From assembly GCA_964616545.1 (NCBI GenBank), contig CAZTUA010000030.1, positions 1-62,645 of the forward strand: a stretch of DNA of 62,645 nucleotides, in the 5' to 3' direction. Positions 44,206 to 53,984 of this stretch are shown in pieces; position 1 is the stretch's first letter, and each line of letters opens with the position of its first letter. This DNA comes from JAQVEM01 sp964616545 (lineage in GTDB: Bacteria; Actinomycetota; Humimicrobiia; Humimicrobiales; Humimicrobiaceae). The notes below the pieces were generated by a model. It had not been told where the DNA came from and ran no database searches. It saw only the letters and a program-made list of their open reading frames with translations. The translations under genes and the position numbers were made by a program.

Positions 44206-44577
44206 CGTTATATTTAAACCAAACCGGAAGGTAGAAACAAAGGAAACCCTGGAAAGTTTTTATCCATTAGCTCCTATTAGTGGACATATTCCAAACTCTT
44301 TATTATTCAAATATCTTTGAATCATCCCCTCAAACACTATAAATAGAAGAAATATTTAATACTGCCGATTATGTTTTTAAAACACTTAAATAAATTACTC
44401 TTGGTTATTTCTTATATGTTTCTATGCTTTTTATTTTAATGAAAATTCCTTTTATCTTGTTTTTAAATCAACTGCAAAAAGAAAAGATGGGTGATATTTA
44501 ATAAATAATAATTTTATATCTCTATACGTAAATATCTGTAAATTATAATCAAAATCTCATCTTACAAAATATAGCCG
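44206..44577. other. Gap between two converging genes, nothing recognised
   Basis: 372 AT-rich bases between the ABC permease and the end of the diguanylate cyclase gene. I see no reading frame with a start signal, no RNA gene and no GC-rich terminator. Composition returns abruptly to AT-rich after the permease stop. Confidence 0.6.
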
Positions 44578-46824
44578 TCATAGTGGATAAACTACAGATA
44601 TATTTTTCCCTGATTTCTTTGCTGCAAGGAGAGCTCTGTCTACATTAGCCACCAGCTGGTCAAAATTCTGTATATCATTTTGCAGAGAAGCTATTCCCAC
44701 ACTTATGGTTATCTTTATATTATTATCCTCTATTTGAATCGGCTCTGAAGATATTTTTTTTCTAAGCCTTTCAGCGACTGCATTGGCATCACTGGGTCCG
44801 GTTTCTGGTAAAATAAACAGGAACTCTTCCCCGCCGTACCTACTGGCTATATCTATATTCCTGAGAATCTTAAGACACTGGCTGGCTAACTTTTTAAGTA
44901 CATTATCTCCTGCTATATGTCCGTAGGTATCATTTACATTTTTAAAATTGTCAATATCAAGCATTACCAGTGACAGAGAAGAACCATAACGTCTGGCTTT
45001 CTTTATCTCCTGTTCCCCCTGCTGGTAAAGATATCTTCTATTATATAATCCGGTAAGCTCGTCCTTTACCGATAGCATCTTAACTTCCTGGAATAGCTGG
45101 GCATTTTCTATCTTCCTGCTTGCATGGTTTACAAAATTCATTACCAGAGAGGAATCCAGCATACTAAAATCCCGGTCATTGTTTTCCAGAATAATTACAC
45201 CCAGAGGCTTATCTAAAGAAATTATTGGAGCTACCATGACCGAGCAGCTGTCCCTGCTTACAGAATAGGATTTAAAAGGTTTTCGCCCCCGCAGCCCGGA
45301 TATTATAATGGGCTTTTTTCTATCAAGGCAATTAATAAAAATATCTTCGACAAACGCCTTTTTATTCCTTTTAAGAGACCAGGATTCTCTTCTGAAATTT
45401 ACCAGAACATTGAAACTTCCATCTTTTTTCTGCAAAAAACAGGCACAGTGATAGGGAACCTGCTTTTTAATATAAAGCAAAAGATTTTTGATAATATCAA
45501 CAACATCATCATGAAAAGAAATTTCCCGGCACATACGATTGAGCATTTCTGTATGCTCCAGCTTCTGACGGTCCAGTTCCAGTTTTCTGTTCTTTTCTTC
45601 CATTTTTTCCTTTTCCATGTGTAGAATATGCATCCTGTCTGACAGACCTATAGAAATAAATATGATTTTAATTGTAAACCCTATCTGAACACCATACTTG
45701 GTTAAAAAGGTATCTGCCACCACCCCGAGACTGCGCATGCTCATTATGAACACTCCTATGCCGAGAAAAATCCAGCCGATAAGTATAAAACCTGCTGGCC
45801 GGTATTTTTTATACCAGCAAATGCCGGTGGCCGGTATAACTACTACTGCAGAAGCAAGTACAGTAAAGATTCCTATCCTCATGGCCAGAGTAAAATTAAT
45901 TAAAAAAGTTAATGGAGCAATGCAGATAATGATAATTCCCACAGCAAATAAAAGCTTTCCGAAGAAAGGCGAGTGTTTTTTTACAGGCATTAGCCTGTAA
46001 GTAAATAAAATAGCAGAAAATAAAGCAAGCATAATGAAAAAATTAATGGAATTTTGTTCCCACCACGGGTTATCAGGCCAGAGATACTGGAAAGATAACC
46101 CGTTATAGGTGAACAGGAATAGTCCCACACTAACAATATAGAAAATATGATAAAGATAGCTGCTGACTCTGCTCTGGATATACATGAGCAGGAAATAAAA
46201 AATTACTAAAATTATTATGCCGTAATATATTCCCAGCGCAATATATTCTTTTTCTGCAATATGAATAAAGTCGCCAAGTTCTCTGATGCTAACCGGTATA
46301 ATCATGGCGCTCTGGGTATCAACCCGCAGGTATATTTCCTGTGGCTGAGAAGAAGGCGGTATTGAAAATATTATATTCCTGTGATCAATATCCCTTGTAT
46401 TGAAGGGGAAAAGGTTTCCTGATTGGCTGTGCAGGAATCCTCCATCTCCATCAGAGATATATAAATCTATCTGGTTTAAAAGGGGATAACTTATTTCCAT
46501 AATCCACTGTTTCTCCGGTGCCAGATCAACCAGAAAGTGTAGCCATATCACTGAGTCAGTATAGGAATAATTCGGGGCTTCTTCTCTGGTGTAAGGTGTA
46601 AACCAACCAGCATACTTCCGGGACGAAACCTCTGATATGCTCAATTCTCTGGTCTCATCTTCTAGTATCTCAAGGTAAGAGCTGGCATTAGAGCTCTTAT
46701 CATAACTATCCAGCTTTATGATATTTTCTGCTTCCAATTTTGAAGGTAGTAAGCAAAATAAAAGAAATGCCAGCGCTGGAAGCATAAGTAAAAGAATAAT
46801 TTTTTTATATAAAAGTTTTTTCAT
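44578..46824 (-). CDS. Membrane diguanylate cyclase with 7TMR-DISM sensor and GAF domain
   Basis: 748 residues. A signal peptide is followed by an extracytoplasmic 7TMR-DISM domain (about 35-185, with VIWLHFLVDLAPEKQWIMEI), seven membrane segments (about 195-395), a coiled coil, a GAF domain (about 430-560) and a GGDEF domain. The active-site motif is RYGGEEF with an upstream RNID inhibitory site five residues before it, so the enzyme should make c-di-GMP and be feedback-inhibited. The DISM domain family often binds carbohydrates. No EAL or PilZ gene is in the window. The c-di-AMP synthase DisA is also encoded here, so the cell uses both dinucleotides. Confidence 0.93.
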   Translation of the reverse strand: MKKLLYKKIILLLMLPALAFLLFCLLPSKLEAENIIKLDSYDKSSNASSYLEILEDETRELSISEVSSRKYAGWFTPYTREEAPNYSYTDSVIWLHFLVDLAPEKQWIMEISYPLLNQIDLYISDGDGGFLHSQSGNLFPFNTRDIDHRNIIFSIPPSSQPQEIYLRVDTQSAMIIPVSIRELGDFIHIAEKEYIALGIYYGIIILVIFYFLLMYIQSRVSSYLYHIFYIVSVGLFLFTYNGLSFQYLWPDNPWWEQNSINFFIMLALFSAILFTYRLMPVKKHSPFFGKLLFAVGIIIICIAPLTFLINFTLAMRIGIFTVLASAVVVIPATGICWYKKYRPAGFILIGWIFLGIGVFIMSMRSLGVVADTFLTKYGVQIGFTIKIIFISIGLSDRMHILHMEKEKMEEKNRKLELDRQKLEHTEMLNRMCREISFHDDVVDIIKNLLLYIKKQVPYHCACFLQKKDGSFNVLVNFRRESWSLKRNKKAFVEDIFINCLDRKKPIIISGLRGRKPFKSYSVSRDSCSVMVAPIISLDKPLGVIILENNDRDFSMLDSSLVMNFVNHASRKIENAQLFQEVKMLSVKDELTGLYNRRYLYQQGEQEIKKARRYGSSLSLVMLDIDNFKNVNDTYGHIAGDNVLKKLASQCLKILRNIDIASRYGGEEFLFILPETGPSDANAVAERLRKKISSEPIQIEDNNIKITISVGIASLQNDIQNFDQLVANVDRALLAAKKSGKNISVVYPL

Positions 46825-47179
46825 TTTAGGATTTTACCACAAGTGTTTTATTTAATTATCTGGAATTATTATTTTTTAGCTTCTTTGCTTCCTTGCTAAT
46901 TTTATGTTATTGGCCTCTTCTTTCATTTTTAAAGTAATAATACAGTCTTATTATTAATCAAGCACAATCTTTACAAACTAATATATTTTAAATATTGTGT
47001 CAATATATTCTTTAAAAGATTATATAAAGCTTTGAAGCTACCTCTTAAAGTATTTAAATGACAATTTAGAATCTCTGTTTAAACAAAATCAGAAAGCATA
47101 CTGCACAAATATATAAATAATAGATTTGTTGATAAAAATGAAGTCTTTAAGATATCAGAATTATTGAAATAAATATAAT
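46825..47179. other. Gap between cyclase gene and tRNA-Asn, nothing recognised
   Basis: About 355 AT-rich bases. It is upstream of the cyclase gene (minus strand) and downstream of the tRNA. No reading frame with a credible start, no RNA fold and no clear tRNA terminator were seen. Confidence 0.55.
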
Positions 47180-47255
<76 letters not shown>

Positions 47256-47278
47256 ACAGGGATAGTGCACGATAAGCT

Positions 47279-47306
47279 ATTATAATATATAAGGAGTTTA
47301 TTTCAA
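47279..47306 (-). promoter_or_regulatory. Promoter of tRNA-Asn
   Basis: On the minus strand TTGAAA (47306-47301) and TATAAT (47284-47279) are 16 bases apart, and the -10 box ends about 23 bases before the tRNA 5' end. Confidence 0.7.
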
Positions 47307-47365
47307 TAGTGATTTAGTTAAAAAAATCTGCTGACTTAATCCTACTGGCGTAATTAGATTATAAT

Positions 47366-48049
47366 TTAATCCCCATAACCGATAAAATAATCAGCTAATA
47401 TATTTTTTTCAGTTATATTCATTTCTAGTAATATATTTTTAACTATTTTCACCATTCGGGGAGGCCCGGATATATAATAAATTCTGTCATGAATTTCACT
47501 CACATTTCCTCTTATTACTTCCTCATTTATAAATTGAGGCTCTATTATGTAATTGATATCAAGCCAGTCATTCTCGCTTTCCAGGCTGTCCAGAATATCT
47601 TTAAAAATAATATCCCTGTCTTTATTTCCATAAAGCAAAGTTACATCTGGACTGAAACCTTTATCCACCAGGTCAAGCAGCATGGATCTGTAGGGAGTGA
47701 TACCTATGCCTCCTGCTATAAATACAAATTTCTTATCGGGGTTTTTAATTGAAAAATTTCCCCTGACATCAAATACTTCAACGCTGCTTCCCGGCCTGAG
47801 ATTATAAAGTGCTTTTTTAAAAGAGCTGCCTTTTTTAAAATCAAACTTTGAGGTAAGCATGATATCTTTTTCATTTGGTGCGGAAGATATTGTGAAATGC
47901 CTTTCAACACCTCTTTTATCAGGATTCTGGTGGGGTATCTTATAGAAAATAAATTGACCGGCTTCCCAGGAAATTTCTTTTTCAGGCTTGAAAATAAAAG
48001 AAAACGAATCCCCTGTTTCTTTTATTTTTTTTATTAGCTCTACTCTCAT
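47366..48049 (-). CDS. FAD/NAD(P)-dependent oxidoreductase, ferredoxin-reductase type
   Basis: 227 residues. The FAD-binding barrel has RHFTISSAPNE (about 50-60) and GSSVEVFDVRGNF. The NAD(P)-binding part begins FIAGGIGITPYRSML (about 110) and ends ISGPPRMVKIVKNIL. There is no iron-sulfur or flavodoxin domain, so it needs a separate electron partner. It lies 10 bases after rpoD on the same strand; the functional link is not evident. Confidence 0.9.
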   Translation of the reverse strand: MRVELIKKIKETGDSFSFIFKPEKEISWEAGQFIFYKIPHQNPDKRGVERHFTISSAPNEKDIMLTSKFDFKKGSSFKKALYNLRPGSSVEVFDVRGNFSIKNPDKKFVFIAGGIGITPYRSMLLDLVDKGFSPDVTLLYGNKDRDIIFKDILDSLESENDWLDINYIIEPQFINEEVIRGNVSEIHDRIYYISGPPRMVKIVKNILLEMNITEKNILADYFIGYGD

Positions 48050-48059
48050 AAAATTAACT

Positions 48060-49157
48060 TTAATGCTCCAGGAAATCTCTTAACACACTGCTTCTATTCG
48101 GGTGCCTTAATTTCCCCAGTGTTTTTGATTCTATCTGCCTGATTCTTTCCCTGGTTACCCCAAACTCCCTGCCAACTTCTTCAAGAGTTCTCGGGTGTCC
48201 ATCCTGCAGACCGAATCTTAACTGAATAACTTTTCTTTCCCTGTCAATTAACGTATTTAAAACTTCCTGAAGCTGCTCCTGTAACATTGTAAAAGAAGCT
48301 GCATCAGAAGGAGCTTCAACTTCCGAATCTTCTATGAAATCTCCCAGATGGCTGTCCTCTTCCTCTCCGATAGGAGTTTCAAGGGATACCGGCTCCTGGG
48401 ATATTTTCATGATTTCCCTTACCTTCTCTGCCGAAAACTTCATTTTCCTTGCAATCTCTTCAGGGGTAGGTTCTCTGCCCAGTTTCTGAAGAAGCTGTCT
48501 CTGTACCCTTATCAGCTTATTTATAGTCTCTACCATATGAACAGGAATTCTTATGGTTCTTGCCTGGTCGGCTATAGCCCTTGTTATAGCCTGCCTGATC
48601 CACCACGTAGCATAGGTAGAAAATTTATAACCTTTTTTATAATCAAATTTCTCAACCGCTCTTATAAGTCCGAGATTGCCTTCCTGTATAAGGTCCAGGA
48701 AAAGCATTCCCCTTCCCACATACTTTTTGGCAATACTTACCACAAGCCTTAAATTAGCTTCAACCAGCATTCTTTTTGCTTCCAGGTCACCCGCCTCAAT
48801 CTTCCTGGCAAGGTTAACCTCTTCATAGGCGGTAAGAAGTCTCACTTTCCCTATTTCTTTTAGATACATCCTGACAGGATCGTTTGTTGGTGATTTTACA
48901 GTCAAATCCAGCGCCTTACTTAAAACCCCGCTGCTTTTTTTATCAGGTTTCGCAGCTTCTATGCTTTCGTCATCTTCGCTTACAATTTCTATTCCCAGAT
49001 TCTGTAAAACATCATAGATATTTTCAATCTGTTCTTTGGAAAGCTCTATATCCGAAAGAGTCTCAGCAATCTCCTCTGTAGTCAGGATACCGTCAGTCTT
49101 ACCTTTGTTAATTAACATTTTTACTTCCTCGAGTTTAAATTCTGATCCTCTTTTCAT
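48060..49157 (-). CDS. rpoD: Primary sigma factor RpoD (SigA)
   Basis: 365 residues, the short form seen in Gram-positive bacteria. Region 1.1 is at about 8-60, region 1.2 DPVRMYLKEIGKVRLLTAYE (about 92-111), region 2 FDYKKGYKFSTYATWWIRQA (about 168-187), region 3 MVETINKLIRVQRQL, and region 4 with the helix-turn-helix TLEEVGREFGVTRERIRQIE. The perfect sigma-A type promoters in the window agree with it. It follows dnaG by 18 bases, the classical macromolecular-synthesis pair. Confidence 0.97.
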   Translation of the reverse strand: MKRGSEFKLEEVKMLINKGKTDGILTTEEIAETLSDIELSKEQIENIYDVLQNLGIEIVSEDDESIEAAKPDKKSSGVLSKALDLTVKSPTNDPVRMYLKEIGKVRLLTAYEEVNLARKIEAGDLEAKRMLVEANLRLVVSIAKKYVGRGMLFLDLIQEGNLGLIRAVEKFDYKKGYKFSTYATWWIRQAITRAIADQARTIRIPVHMVETINKLIRVQRQLLQKLGREPTPEEIARKMKFSAEKVREIMKISQEPVSLETPIGEEEDSHLGDFIEDSEVEAPSDAASFTMLQEQLQEVLNTLIDRERKVIQLRFGLQDGHPRTLEEVGREFGVTRERIRQIESKTLGKLRHPNRSSVLRDFLEH

Positions 49158-49175
49158 ATTAAATTCACCTCTAAT

Positions 49176-51089
49176 TTAAATTATCCTTAAATTCATTTTT
49201 TCTTTCTCCAGCTCTATCAATCTCTGGTACAGCCTGTCGTACCTGCTTGCTAACTCATCATCTTTTATGCCGTTATCCGCATTTATGTTTTTCTCATATT
49301 CTATCATTTTTTTTCTTGTATCTTCAATCTCTTCCGAAATTCGTATTCCTTTAAGATTATTGATTATTTCACTGGTAACAAGATCTATGTTTCTATCCGC
49401 AAACTGCGATTCGCTGAACAAGATATAATTATACAATTTTCTCGCAGCTTCGTTTTCTATTGCCCCTGACGTAATTTTAATAGGAAAGTTTATCTTATTA
49501 CCGGCACCGCGTGTTTTTATAATTTCATCCCTTATAATCAGGTAAAGCTGTTTTGCATCCTCAAATCTAAAATAATCCGGCCCGAGGCCCAGCAGGTCAT
49601 CAATCCTGTCCCCCGGCCCATTTATTATCAGCCTTAATGCTTCCACCTCAATTCTTTTTAAAGGCACGATACTTCCGGCTTCATTTTCCTCTTCTTTTAC
49701 ATCGTAGTCCCTGCTGCTGTATGCCTCACTGGCTTTTCTCTCGTGTTTTTTCTTTAGCATCTCTTCCAGCAGCAGGCTTTCTTTTAAATTTAATTTTTGA
49801 GCCACCTTCTTAATACACTCCTCCTGAATAATCCCCGAAGAAAGGGTAGAAATAAATCTTGTCAGGTGGTCGCTTGCCTTAAGTTTACCTGCCAGATTAC
49901 TTATATTATATTTATTTACGATTACGTCAATAGTAAAATCTATAATACCAGGTGCATCTTCTATCTTTTTTATAAATACATCCCTGCCCTTCTCAAATAC
50001 AAAATCAGCCGGGTCATAGCCTTCTTCGATTACAGCCACTCTTATATTTAAATTATTTTCATAATATAAATCCAGCCTGTCATTATACTCCCTCAGTCTT
50101 TCGATTCCCTTAAGAGAAGCATTCATGCCCGCAATGTCACTATCAAAGACCAGTACAATATTCTTTGTAAACCTTCCCAGAAGTTTTATCTGGTCTGAAG
50201 TAAGAGCAGTACCCAGGCTTGCAACTACATTTTTTATCCCCGACTGATGCAGAGCCATTACATCAGTATAACCCTCTACTATAAGTGCTTCATCCTTTTC
50301 AACAATATAATTTTTAGCCTGAAAAATTCTATATATATTCTTGCTTTTAGAATAAAGCTTAGTTTCAGGCGTATTTATGTACTTGGCCTTCTGGTTTACT
50401 GTTTTGCTGGCTCCCGGAAGAATTCTCCCGCCAAAACCTATGGCTTTCCCTACTATATCTTCAATAGGGAACATTATTCTTCCCCTGAACCGGTCGTATA
50501 CGCCGTTTCTGCTTCTGGAACTTTCAATAGCCAGCCCGCATTGTATCAATTCTTCATTTTTATATCCTCTTTTTTGGGCGAATTTTGAAAAATTGTCCCA
50601 GGTGTCCAGACTAAAACCAACTTCAAACTCTTTTAAGATATCTTCTGTAAAACCCCTCTTTTTTAGATAATTTAACGAAGGCAGACCATTTTTACTGTTA
50701 AAAAGTATATAACTAAAATATTTTTTAGCCTGCTCATTCAGCTCTACCAGCCGGTTTCTCAGCTTTGATGATTCTTTAGAGCCGCTATAATTGTATTTTA
50801 AATTATAACCGACCTTCTTTGCCAGAAATTCTACAGCTTCTATAAATTCTAAGTTTTCAATTTTTTCTATAAAGTTTATTACATCTCCGCCTTCCCCGCA
50901 CCCGAAGCAGTGGTAAAGCTGCTTTGAGGCATCAACAGTAAAAGACGGGGTTTTCTCTTTATGGAAAGGACACAGGCCGGTAAAGTTCTTGCCGGATTTT
51001 TTTAGCTTTACATAATTAGAGATAATACTGTAAATATCAGCTTTAGATTTTAGTTCTTCTACCTCGCCCTCTTTTAAACTTCTACCCAT
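49176..51089 (-). CDS. dnaG: DNA primase
   Basis: 637 residues. The N-terminal zinc-binding domain has CPFHKEKTPSF and YHCFGCGEGGD (about 40-66). The TOPRIM core has VEGYTDVMALHQSG with the catalytic Glu (about 268) and FDSDIAGMNA. The C-terminal helicase-interaction part follows. It makes RNA primers at the fork with DnaB, which is encoded 34 kb away in the same window. Confidence 0.97.
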   Translation of the reverse strand: MGRSLKEGEVEELKSKADIYSIISNYVKLKKSGKNFTGLCPFHKEKTPSFTVDASKQLYHCFGCGEGGDVINFIEKIENLEFIEAVEFLAKKVGYNLKYNYSGSKESSKLRNRLVELNEQAKKYFSYILFNSKNGLPSLNYLKKRGFTEDILKEFEVGFSLDTWDNFSKFAQKRGYKNEELIQCGLAIESSRSRNGVYDRFRGRIMFPIEDIVGKAIGFGGRILPGASKTVNQKAKYINTPETKLYSKSKNIYRIFQAKNYIVEKDEALIVEGYTDVMALHQSGIKNVVASLGTALTSDQIKLLGRFTKNIVLVFDSDIAGMNASLKGIERLREYNDRLDLYYENNLNIRVAVIEEGYDPADFVFEKGRDVFIKKIEDAPGIIDFTIDVIVNKYNISNLAGKLKASDHLTRFISTLSSGIIQEECIKKVAQKLNLKESLLLEEMLKKKHERKASEAYSSRDYDVKEEENEAGSIVPLKRIEVEALRLIINGPGDRIDDLLGLGPDYFRFEDAKQLYLIIRDEIIKTRGAGNKINFPIKITSGAIENEAARKLYNYILFSESQFADRNIDLVTSEIINNLKGIRISEEIEDTRKKMIEYEKNINADNGIKDDELASRYDRLYQRLIELEKEKMNLRII

Positions 51090-51208
51090 TTATTCTTCCG
51101 GAGTTAAAGATATTAAATATTGCAGTAATTAATCTAAAACTTATTTTACCACTAATATTTTTTTTTATAACAGGGTTACCCTTAAATTTTTAAAAAATTT
51201 AATATTTT

Positions 51209-53833
51209 TTATTCCTCTTCTCCTATTGCAGCATGAGCTGCAGCAAGTCTTGCAACAGGAACCCTGTAAGGCGAACAGCTTACATAATCCATTCCTATCT
51301 TATGGCAGAACTTCACTGAATTGGGGTCGCCGCCGTGTTCTCCACATATACCAATTTTGAGGTTTTTCTTTGTTTCCCGGCCTTTTTCAACACCCATCTT
51401 AATTAACTGCCCTACTCCGTCCATATCTATTGTGGCAAATGGGTCTTTTTCCAGTATTTCTCTTTCTATGTAAGCAGGGAGAAATTTATTTGCATCATCT
51501 CTGGAAAATCCGAATGTCATCTGCGTGAGGTCGTTTGTTCCAAAACTGAAAAATTCTGCTTCCTCTGCTATTTCATCGGCTGTAACACAGGCTCTTGGAA
51601 CCTCTATCATTGTTCCTACTTTATAGCTGAATTTTATATCCTTTTTCTTCATTACCTCTTTTGCCACATCAATAACCTGTTTCCTTAGAATTCTTATTTC
51701 CTTTACATTGCCGACCAGGGGAATCATTACCTCTGGCTTTACCTTTTTCCCCTTTTTTGTGAGTTCAGCTGCAGCCTCAAATATTGCTCTAACCTGCATG
51801 TCAAGAATTTCAGGATATGTTATTGAAAGCCTGCATCCCCTGTGGCCAAGCATTGGATTCATCTCGTGAAGAGCGGTAACCGTCGCCTTCAGTTCGTCAA
51901 ATTCCAGCCCGAGCTCTCCTGCTATTTCTTTTATATCCTCATCATCACTGGGGAGGAATTCATGAAGAGGCGGGTCCAGCAATCTTATAGTTACAGGAAG
52001 TTCGCCCATTACTTTAAATATTCCGACAAAATCCTTTTTCTGCATCGGCAGAAGGTGTTTCAGGGCTTTTTCTCTTTCTTCCCTGGTATTTGCCACTATC
52101 ATTTTTCTTATAGCCTTTATCCTATCTGCTTCAAAGAACATATGTTCTGTTCTGCACAATCCAATGCCTTCGGCACCAAAATCCAGCGCAACTTTTGCAT
52201 CGTTTGGGGTATCGGCATTCGTTCTCACTCCTATTGTTCTGAATTTATCTACCCAGCTCATAAATTCTTTAAAATCTTTTCCTATTTCGGGGTCCACTAC
52301 AGGAATTTTGCCCTTAAACACTTCTCCAGTAGAGCCGTCAAGGGTTATCCAGTCGCCTTTCTTTATTTTCTTGCCGTCTGCTACAAAATATTGTTTGCTT
52401 TCATATACTTTTATCCCTTCTGCTCCAGCAACACAGCACTTGCCCATACCTCTTGCAACTACTGCGGCATGCGAAGTCATTCCTCCCCTTGCAGTCAAAA
52501 TTCCCTGTGCTACTGCCATACCCTGAATATCTTCGGGAGAGGTTTCTGTCCTTACAAGAACTACACTGCCATCTCTGGCTTCTTCTACTGCTGTATCGGC
52601 ATCAAAAACGACTCTTCCGAGTGCCGCGCCTGGAGATGCAGGAAGCCCTTTTGCAAGTAATTCCGCTTTTTCCTTTGCTTTATTATCAAGCTGTTTGTGC
52701 AATAACTGGTCAAGCATCTGGGGTTCAACCCTTTTTACCGCTGTCTTTTTGTCTATGTGTCCCTTATTAACCATATCTACTGCTATCTTAAGCGCTGCAG
52801 CTGCAGTCCTTTTACCTGTTCTGGTCTGGAGCATGTAGAGCTTGCCTTCCTGAATTGTAAACTCTATATCCTGCATGTCTCTGTAGTGTTCTTCCAGTTT
52901 TTTCCTTATATCGATTAACTGCCTGTAAATTTCAGGCATTTCTTCTTTAAGTTTAGAGATATGCTTTGGAGTCCTTATTCCTGCAACCACATCTTCGCCC
53001 TGTGCATTTAACAGATATTCTCCGTAAAATTCATCTACCCCTGTTGCCGGGTCACGCGTAAAAGCAACACCTGTTCCGGAATTATTTCCCATATTCCCAA
53101 AAACCATTGCCTGGACATTTACGGCTGTTCCAATATCATGGGGAATATCATGAAGATTTCTGTAAGAGATTGCTCTTTTATTGTTCCAGGAACCAAACAC
53201 TGCATTTGTAGACATTTTAAGCTGTTCCAGCGGGTCCTGCGGGAAACTCTTGCCCCTTGCCTTCTTTATAATTTTCTTGTAATCTTCTACAAGCCCCTTT
53301 AAATCTTCTGCATCCAGTTCTGTATCGAATTTAACCCCTTTTTTGTCCTTTCTTGCCTGAAGAGCTTCTTCAAATTTATCATGTTCAACACCCATTACAA
53401 CGTCGCCGAACATCTGGATAAACCTTCTGTATGAATCCCAGCAAAATCTCTCATTTCCCGTTTTTTTAATGAGGCCTTTTATTGTTTTATCATTTAATCC
53501 AAGATTTAATACTGTATCCATCATACCGGGCATTGAGATAGCAGCGCCTGACCTTACGGAAACCAGAAGCGGATTATCTTTATCTCCAAAACCCATACTC
53601 ATTTTTTCTTCCATTTTCTTTAAATTCTTTTTAATCTGGCTGTCCAGACCTTCTGGATATCTTTTCCCCAGTTCATAAAAGAGGTTACACACTTCAGTAG
53701 TTATTGTGAAGCCACATGGTACCGGAAGCCCAATATTGGTCATCTCTGATAGATTAGCCCCCTTTCCACCGAGAAGCTTTTTCATATTCTTTGTACCTTC
53801 ACCAAAAAAATACACATATTTTTTTGAAGCCAT
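51209..53833 (-). CDS. ppdK: Pyruvate, phosphate dikinase
   Basis: 874 residues from the ATG at 53833, which has AAGGG upstream; a TTG three codons earlier is an alternative. Domains in order: ATP-grasp nucleotide-binding part (KLLGGKGANLSEM, then VRSGAAISMPGMMDTVLNLG), phosphohistidine swivel GGMTSHAAVVARGMGKCCV (about 453-471), and PEP-binding barrel with the catalytic Cys in GICGEHGGDP. It interconverts pyruvate and PEP with ATP and phosphate. It stands between glyS and dnaG, where Clostridia-type genomes often have a PPDK regulator and ppdK; the regulator gene is absent here. Confidence 0.97.
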   Translation of the reverse strand: MASKKYVYFFGEGTKNMKKLLGGKGANLSEMTNIGLPVPCGFTITTEVCNLFYELGKRYPEGLDSQIKKNLKKMEEKMSMGFGDKDNPLLVSVRSGAAISMPGMMDTVLNLGLNDKTIKGLIKKTGNERFCWDSYRRFIQMFGDVVMGVEHDKFEEALQARKDKKGVKFDTELDAEDLKGLVEDYKKIIKKARGKSFPQDPLEQLKMSTNAVFGSWNNKRAISYRNLHDIPHDIGTAVNVQAMVFGNMGNNSGTGVAFTRDPATGVDEFYGEYLLNAQGEDVVAGIRTPKHISKLKEEMPEIYRQLIDIRKKLEEHYRDMQDIEFTIQEGKLYMLQTRTGKRTAAAALKIAVDMVNKGHIDKKTAVKRVEPQMLDQLLHKQLDNKAKEKAELLAKGLPASPGAALGRVVFDADTAVEEARDGSVVLVRTETSPEDIQGMAVAQGILTARGGMTSHAAVVARGMGKCCVAGAEGIKVYESKQYFVADGKKIKKGDWITLDGSTGEVFKGKIPVVDPEIGKDFKEFMSWVDKFRTIGVRTNADTPNDAKVALDFGAEGIGLCRTEHMFFEADRIKAIRKMIVANTREEREKALKHLLPMQKKDFVGIFKVMGELPVTIRLLDPPLHEFLPSDDEDIKEIAGELGLEFDELKATVTALHEMNPMLGHRGCRLSITYPEILDMQVRAIFEAAAELTKKGKKVKPEVMIPLVGNVKEIRILRKQVIDVAKEVMKKKDIKFSYKVGTMIEVPRACVTADEIAEEAEFFSFGTNDLTQMTFGFSRDDANKFLPAYIEREILEKDPFATIDMDGVGQLIKMGVEKGRETKKNLKIGICGEHGGDPNSVKFCHKIGMDYVSCSPYRVPVARLAAAHAAIGEEE

Positions 53834-53984
53834 TTTTACCAAACCCTTTCTTAGTTTTAAAATACTAAATTAATTTTATAATCACAAAAAGACAAATTAC
53901 AAATTGCAACATGATAACAGAAAAACAAAAAAAAATTAAGAGCATTTAATATTAAATAGTTAAATAAGAGTAATTTTTAACCGC